A DNA stretch of 9,939 nucleotides. It comes from Acidimicrobiales bacterium (GTDB lineage: Bacteria > Actinomycetota > Acidimicrobiia > Acidimicrobiales > Palsa-688). The stretch is from positions 1 through 9,939 of the forward strand of contig JASHVH010000050.1 in NCBI GenBank assembly GCA_030039575.1. Reading direction: 5' to 3'. Below the pieces are notes generated by a model, which was given only the letters and a program-made list of their open reading frames with translations, had not been told where the DNA came from and ran no database searches. Position numbers and translations under genes: made by a program. This document shows, piece after piece, positions 5,985 through 9,939 of the stretch. Within the stretch, counting starts at the first letter, position 1; every line of letters starts with the position of its first letter.

Positions 5985-6112
5985 AATTCCCTCCCTTTCG
6001 GAGTCGTTTCTAATCTGGCGATTGGTCGGTAAATTGGCGCAAAAGCAATTTGCGTTCACGTCCAGCCATCTGGACCTGACCGCGCAGGCTCGAAACCAGT
6101 GGTCGTTAGCAT

Positions 6113-6176
6113 CATGGTCGGTCCGCCGGCCCCGTGTTCGCACCGGGGCGACCCCCTGATCCCTCTCCTGATTTTC
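6113..6176 (-). repeat. Duplicated upstream element, copy B
   Basis: This is the partner of 4563-4626, at an offset of exactly 1550 bases with no gaps. Here the central hairpin is stronger: GCCCCGTG (6129-6136), loop TTCG, CAC, one bulged C, then GGGGC. Shared blocks are TCGGTCCGC (6118-6126), GTGTTCGCACC (6134-6144) and CTGATTTTC (6168-6176). It lies about 130 bases upstream of the MDR start on the minus strand. Confidence 0.6.
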
Positions 6177-6379
6177 CAGTTCAATTCGGCTCACAGCTAG
6201 CGAGCTCTATGCGGAGCTGACCCCCGACAGGCTTGTCTGCCGCCAGATCCCCGAAGCCGGCTCCTCACCGCCCGAACTGTGGGAGCCACAGGGCCGATGT
6301 GTTGGACAAGGCTGATGTCATGACCCCGCCTGCCCAGCAGTCGCTTTGGAAGCCATCATCCAAGCGGTCCGCACCTAAC

Positions 6380-6438
6380 CCCCAGGGTGGGGCGCCGAGT
6401 GAAAGTGGCCATCGTCAGACTCCGAAGGCGTTGTCGCC
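6380..6438 (-). terminator. Weak terminator candidate after the LuxR-family gene
   Basis: Downstream of the regulator's stop on the minus strand are two short perfect stems: CGCC/GGCG around 6427-6438 and CCCCA-GGG-TGGGG at 6380-6392. Neither is followed by a run of U. The evidence is only position plus short GC-rich stems. Confidence 0.2.
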
Positions 6439-6450
6439 GCCGTCGGTGGG

Positions 6451-9318
6451 TTAGGCACGGACTGCTTGAGTGGGGGTGGCCAGGGCGGCCGGTAGGCCGG
6501 AGCGGGTTTTGACGTCGAGCTTGTTGAACACGTTGGTGAGGTGGCCCTCGACGGTCCGGGCGGTGACGAAAAGGGTTTGGGCGATCTCGCGGTTGGAGAG
6601 GCCCTCGGCCGCTAGCTCGGCGACGCGCCGCTCGCTGGCGGTCAGGGCTTCGAGCCCGCTGAGTAGCACCCGGCGGGGCCTCGCCCCAGTGGCGCGCAAC
6701 TCGGTGTCGGCCCGTTCGCCCAGCGCTGCGGCGCCGAGGTGATGGGCAGCGTCCGCGGCTTGGCGCAGCAGGGGGCGGGCCTCGACGCGACGGTTGGCGC
6801 GGCGGAGCAGGGCGCCCAGGTCCGCGAGGGCGCGGGCTTGTTCGAGGCGGGTGTCGGGGCCGTCGAGCACGTCGACGGCCTGGCGCAACAGCTCCTCGCC
6901 GGTTTGCCTGCCGGCGACCAGCCCGGCGGCCCGCAGGGCCACCCCGAGGGTGCGCGGGGCACCGAAAGCCCGGGCCAACTCCAGCTCTTCGCAGCTGAGA
7001 AGTTGGGCCGAGCCGGGGTCACCCAGGGCCAGCGCGGCCAGGGCGGCGTCGGAACGCCACGGCAGGTAGCTCGGGCTGATAACCAGGCCGCCGGACGCAA
7101 TTTCACCGGCCCCCCGAAACTCGCCGAGGGCGTCAGCGAAGCGGCGCTGAGCGAACCGAAGGCGGCCCCGGGCGTGGCGCAACAAGGGCGCTGTCAAGGC
7201 CGACCGGGCGAGGAAGACGGCAAGGGGCTCAAGAGCCCGCTCCGCGCCGTCGAGGTCACCGCGCTCCACCAACACGTTCACCAAAACGCTTGTCGCGAGG
7301 CCGCGTGGAAGCAGTTGCCCCGACAGGCTCGGAGTATTCAGCAAGGCACAGGCATCGGCCTCGGCGGCGGTGAGGTCACCGCGCCGGAGCGCGAGCCGGG
7401 CTCGCTGGGCCAATACCGCCGGAAGGATTATCCCGTTGGCCGCAACCCGGGCTTCCGCCACGGCCGCGTCGAGGAGCGCTTGGGCTTCGTCGTAACGCTC
7501 GGCGCAATGCAGCGCTGTCACGACGTTGTAGAACCAGGGAGGCTCGACAGGGGCGGGCTGTGGTCGCGTGCCGGCGGCGAAGGCCTGGTGGGCCAGGTCG
7601 GCTACTTGCTGGGCCGGCTCATTGGCCAGGGCGGCCACGAAGGCCGCCACGGCCAAGAAGCTGCTGGGGACGGCGGGTTCTTGGGCCCGCACGAGCAGGG
7701 CAGTGGCTCGGTCGGCCATCGAAGGTGCGGCGGCCGCGTCGATCACCCCGCAGGCGACCGCCATCGCCTCCAATGCCAAACACGTCGGCGCGTCGCGGTT
7801 GTCGAGGCCGGCGGCGACGCGATCGCACACGTCCCTTGCCTCAGCCCACCGTTGATGCGCGCGCAGGGCGTTGGCGAAGAGGAGTGCGGCCGCGGTCCGG
7901 GTCGTGTCGTCGCCCGCCGACTCGACAGCCGCTTTGAGCTGATCGTGCCAACCCGGCTTACCAGCGCTGAACTCGACCAGACCAAGCTCCAAGAGCAGGC
8001 CTGCCTCCGCCTGTGGCGCGGGCGGCTCGGCCAGGGCCCGGCGCAGGTAGGCGACCGCCGATTCCGGCGCGCCCAGCGACGCCGCGTCCTGCGCGGCGGT
8101 GCGCAGCTGTTCGACCACCCAGTGGTCGCCTGCCGGGGCGGTGGCTAGCAGATGCTCTGCGACCCGAGCCGGGCCGGCGTGTGCTTCGGCCAGCAGCCTG
8201 GCGGCCCGCCCGTGTGCCCCGACCCGCTCGGCTACCGTCATGTCCCGGTACACAGCGCCGCGCAAGAGGGGGTGAGCGAAACAGAGCGGAGGCTCCGCCA
8301 ATACCCCAGCCCGGACCAGCAGGTCGGCGGCCCTCGCCGCGTCAAACAGTTCGAGCCCGGCCAGCTCGGCCGCCTGGTCCAACTCGGCCCGCTCCAACAC
8401 GGCCACCGCCCGAGCCAGGCGGGCCGCGTCCGGGCCCAAGCGTACGAGCCGCAGCATCGCCCAGCGGTCCAAAATAGCGGGCGCCACATTGCACACGGCG
8501 CCCGCCGCCGCAGACACCGGGGCGATCCGCTCCTCTCGGAGCGCTTCCACGAGGGCGCGGACCAGGATCGGCGTGCCGCCGGTCGCCTCTGCGCACGCCA
8601 GCGCGAACTCGGGTTCGGGTTCGACCCCAAGGCCGACGGCCACCAGCGTGGCCACCCCTCTCGTGCTGAGCGGCCCGACCGTGACCACCTCGGTCGCCCG
8701 GTCGGTGGCCATGGCCGCCAGCAGCTCCCCACTCCCTCCTCCCTCGGCCGGTCGAGCCCCGAGCACCACCAGGGCACGCAGCTCGTCCAGACGGGGCAAC
8801 AAGAACGCCAAAAAACGCAGCGACGCACCGTCAGCCCAATGCGCGTCATCGACTACTAGCGCCAGGGGGCGTTCCGCGGCCAGGTTGGCGCACAACCAGT
8901 AGAGGCCGTGCAAGACCGCGAACGACGGGTCCGGGGCGGGCGGTGCTGCCGCTACCCCGTGACCCAGGCCCGGAAGGCCCAGCAATCGGGCCGCCACCCT
9001 CGGGGGCCCGTCCAACAATCCAGCCCACTCGTGCTCCGACGCCGCTGCCACCACCGGCTCGACCAGCTGGCGCACCACCCCGAAGGCGAACTCCCGCTCC
9101 AGCTCGGCGCCGCGCGCCCGCAACACCCGGAAACCCTGGCCCTCTGCCAACTTTCGGCCGGCCGCCAACAACACCGTCTTTCCGATCCCAGCCGGCCCCT
9201 CCACCACCAGCGCCCCGCCTTGGCCCTGCCGTGCCCGCCCCAGGCACCCCCCGATCCGCTCCAGCTCTCGATCCCGCTCGAGCAAGAGACCGCCGCGCTC
9301 GCCTTCGGCCGAGGTCAC
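6451..9318 (-). CDS. LuxR-family transcriptional regulator with AAA ATPase domain (LAL type)
   Basis: This large (~955-residue) cytosolic regulator resembles the MalT/LAL class, in which ATP binding and an inducer switch the protein to a DNA-binding form. From the N-terminus it has LLLERDRELERI (11-22), Walker A GPAGIGKT (41-48) and Walker B LALVVDDAHWAD (152-163). A long alpha-helical repeat region of TPR-like type fills the middle. The C-terminal LuxR helix-turn-helix (892-955) reads LTASERRVAELAAEGLSNRE, then TARTVEGHLTNVFNKLDVKT. The start is uncertain. GTG 9318 has GGGTGGG upstream and places the ATPase domain at the N-terminus as usual; ATG 9429 would add 37 residues but lacks a clear Shine-Dalgarno, and the frame is open to 9588. 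Codon use is strongly GC-biased and the gene looks intact. It follows an SDR gene on the same strand. The target genes are unknown. Confidence 0.95.
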   Translation of the reverse strand: MTSAEGERGGLLLERDRELERIGGCLGRARQGQGGALVVEGPAGIGKTVLLAAGRKLAEGQGFRVLRARGAELEREFAFGVVRQLVEPVVAAASEHEWAGLLDGPPRVAARLLGLPGLGHGVAAAPPAPDPSFAVLHGLYWLCANLAAERPLALVVDDAHWADGASLRFLAFLLPRLDELRALVVLGARPAEGGGSGELLAAMATDRATEVVTVGPLSTRGVATLVAVGLGVEPEPEFALACAEATGGTPILVRALVEALREERIAPVSAAAGAVCNVAPAILDRWAMLRLVRLGPDAARLARAVAVLERAELDQAAELAGLELFDAARAADLLVRAGVLAEPPLCFAHPLLRGAVYRDMTVAERVGAHGRAARLLAEAHAGPARVAEHLLATAPAGDHWVVEQLRTAAQDAASLGAPESAVAYLRRALAEPPAPQAEAGLLLELGLVEFSAGKPGWHDQLKAAVESAGDDTTRTAAALLFANALRAHQRWAEARDVCDRVAAGLDNRDAPTCLALEAMAVACGVIDAAAAPSMADRATALLVRAQEPAVPSSFLAVAAFVAALANEPAQQVADLAHQAFAAGTRPQPAPVEPPWFYNVVTALHCAERYDEAQALLDAAVAEARVAANGIILPAVLAQRARLALRRGDLTAAEADACALLNTPSLSGQLLPRGLATSVLVNVLVERGDLDGAERALEPLAVFLARSALTAPLLRHARGRLRFAQRRFADALGEFRGAGEIASGGLVISPSYLPWRSDAALAALALGDPGSAQLLSCEELELARAFGAPRTLGVALRAAGLVAGRQTGEELLRQAVDVLDGPDTRLEQARALADLGALLRRANRRVEARPLLRQAADAAHHLGAAALGERADTELRATGARPRRVLLSGLEALTASERRVAELAAEGLSNREIAQTLFVTARTVEGHLTNVFNKLDVKTRSGLPAALATPTQAVRA

Positions 9319-9565
9319 GACCCACCCTACGTCGCCGGCCCGCCCGAACCGCCTCAGCAACGACGCGCCGGACGGGCCAGCAACCAAACTTCCACGCACA
9401 GCCCCCAGCGTCGATGAGTTGGTCTGCATCTTCTTTTGCAGATGCCTGCCTCTCGTCGGGTGGACGAACAGGTTCGGATGCCAGGTTCGGTCCGCCGTCG
9501 CCGCGCTCGCGCCAACCTTCACGCTGCCCTGGCCTTCCTCACCCAAGCAGTCCGGGCCCACTGCC
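9319..9565. other. Gap between SDR and LuxR-family genes
   Basis: These ~247 bases may partly encode a longer N-terminus of the regulator. Around the alternative ATG 9429 there is a 6-bp inverted repeat GCATCT/AGATGC (9426-9431 and 9440-9445). At 9486-9512 the sequence matches the first part of the duplicated element (an 11-base identical run TCGGTCCGCCG with copy B, and roughly 22 of 27 overall). No other gene is visible. Confidence 0.35.
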
Positions 9566-9939
9566 TCACCCCATGGCAAGGGCGCCACCGTCGATGAGCA
9601 ACACCGACCCGGTGGCGTACTCTTGCTCCATCAGGTAGAGGTACCCCTTCGCAATGTCGCTCGTTTCGGCCACGCGGCCCGCCGGGAGCGCGGTTGACAG
9701 CTGTCTGAACACCTCGTTGCTCTGTGAGGATCCGACTTGATCCCAGAGTGGGCTCTTAACCACCCCTGGCGCCACGGCGTTCACCCGAACGGGTGCCAGT
9801 TCCACTGCTAAAGCTTTGACCGCTGAGTTGACGGCGCCGCAAAAGGCGCCGACAAGCGACCAACCCGGCCCTGGACGGAACGCGGCGGTCCCGCTCGTTA
9901 GTGTTATGGATCCTTGGTTTGACATGTGCGGGATGGCCA
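9566..9939 (-). CDS. SDR-family oxidoreductase lacking YxxxK (5' part outside the window)
   Basis: This is the C-terminal ~124 residues of a short-chain dehydrogenase/reductase whose frame stays open to the window edge. The residues before the internal ATG at 9925 (AIPHM) are part of the fold, so that ATG is not the start. Visible are the strand GSITLTSG, then ALAVELAPVRVNAVAPGVV (the usual region after the catalytic helix), PAGRVAETSDIAKGYLYLM and LLIDGG near the end. Counting back from the conserved ELAP, the positions of the catalytic Tyr and Lys are Val and Cys (VGAFC), so the canonical YxxxK is absent. This resembles a known divergent SDR subgroup with a PGW-S-V segment at this place. 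A non-classical reductase or a non-catalytic NAD(P)-binding sensor are both possible. It precedes the LuxR-family regulator by ~250 bases. Confidence 0.9.
   Translation of the reverse strand, partial: AIPHMSNQGSITLTSGTAAFRPGPGWSLVGAFCGAVNSAVKALAVELAPVRVNAVAPGVVKSPLWDQVGSSQSNEVFRQLSTALPAGRVAETSDIAKGYLYLMEQEYATGSVLLIDGGALAMG

Larger units (their letters stand above)
5985..6450. other. Intergenic region upstream of the MDR gene
   Basis: These 466 bases contain no supported gene. They should hold the MDR promoter, and the stretch 6001-6055 is distinctly AT-richer than its surroundings. A half-site-like TTTACCGACC on the minus strand near 6026-6035 resembles TetR-family operator halves but lacks a good second half. 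The region also contains copy B of the duplicated element (6113-6176) and an inverted repeat CGCTTTGG/CCAAGCG (6342-6349, 6360-6366). Short stems past the LuxR stop (GGCG-TTGT-CGCC at 6427-6438; CCCCA-GGG-TGGGG at 6380-6392) could act as weak terminators. Confidence 0.4.

Noticed and set aside
6026..6045. TetR-type operator upstream of the MDR gene (TTTACCGACC half-site on the minus strand)
   Set aside because: Only one half-site is good; the second half matches at about four of eight positions and no TetR gene is present in the window.
4563..6176. Insertion-sequence or transposon ends bounding 4563-6176
   Set aside because: The two copies are direct, only about 77% identical, and enclose no transposase; the enclosed genes are an oxidoreductase and a reductase remnant.
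5985..6194. N-terminal extension of the MDR oxidoreductase to 6194
   Set aside because: The extension has no family similarity, and a strong GGGAGG ribosome binding site precedes ATG 5984 where homology begins.
6642..9325. Several long plus- and minus-strand reading frames overlapping the LuxR-family gene, including a ~470-codon one at 6739-8148
   Set aside because: They are low-complexity Gly/Arg/Pro-rich shadows of a strongly GC-biased gene; the minus-strand frame has clear Walker A, Walker B and HTH motifs while these have none.

Overview
The window looks like a chromosomal accessory region from a high-GC bacterium, most probably an actinobacterium. The grounds are strongly GC-biased third codon positions in the best genes, likely GTG starts, a very large LuxR/AAA (LAL-type) regulator, a 14-helix DHA2 drug exporter and several oxidoreductases of the SDR, MDR and aldo/keto reductase families. 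This lineage call is inference from gene content and style. No tRNA, rRNA, CRISPR array or intact mobile element was recognised.

Plus strand, 1-2757: a short orphan gene (43-408) is translationally coupled to a DHA2 MFS exporter (401-2155), which overlaps by one base (TAATG) a fumarylacetoacetate-hydrolase-like gene (2155-2757). Both larger genes are chimeras. The exporter ends in the last ~55-65 residues of a short-chain dehydrogenase. The FAH-like gene keeps only the N-terminal part of its fold and switches, inside the FAH metal motif, to the C-terminal cofactor motif of a thiamine-diphosphate enzyme. The simplest reading is an ancestral catabolic operon (MFS ... SDR-FAH ... ThDP enzyme) in which two internal deletions fused neighbouring genes in frame.

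Minus strand, 5984 down to 2748: an intact zinc-free MDR quinone oxidoreductase (5064-5984), a decayed aldo/keto reductase remnant with a nonsense codon and a frameshift/deletion (about 4722-5053), a FUSC/aromatic-acid-exporter-like membrane protein that has lost its N-terminal half and seems split between two frames (4372-4536 and 3404-4375), and a small UBP-type zinc finger protein (2748-3077) that converges on the FAH/ThDP chimera with a 10-base overlap.

Minus strand, right end: a large ATP-binding LuxR-family regulator (6451-9318, start uncertain), preceded by the C-terminal part of an SDR (9566 to beyond the window edge) of a subgroup that lacks the YxxxK catalytic pair. The regulator is the only recognisable transcription factor here and may control nearby oxidoreductase/efflux genes; this is inference from position.

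The most unusual non-coding structure is a ~64-bp element present twice, ungapped and exactly 1550 bp apart (4563-4626 and 6113-6176), each copy upstream of a minus-strand gene and centred on a TTCG-loop hairpin. Weaker look-alikes lie upstream of two further minus-strand genes (near 3138-3180 and 9486-9512). Overall the window reads as a region of oxidoreductase and efflux genes undergoing deletion, fusion and decay, not as an intact new pathway.
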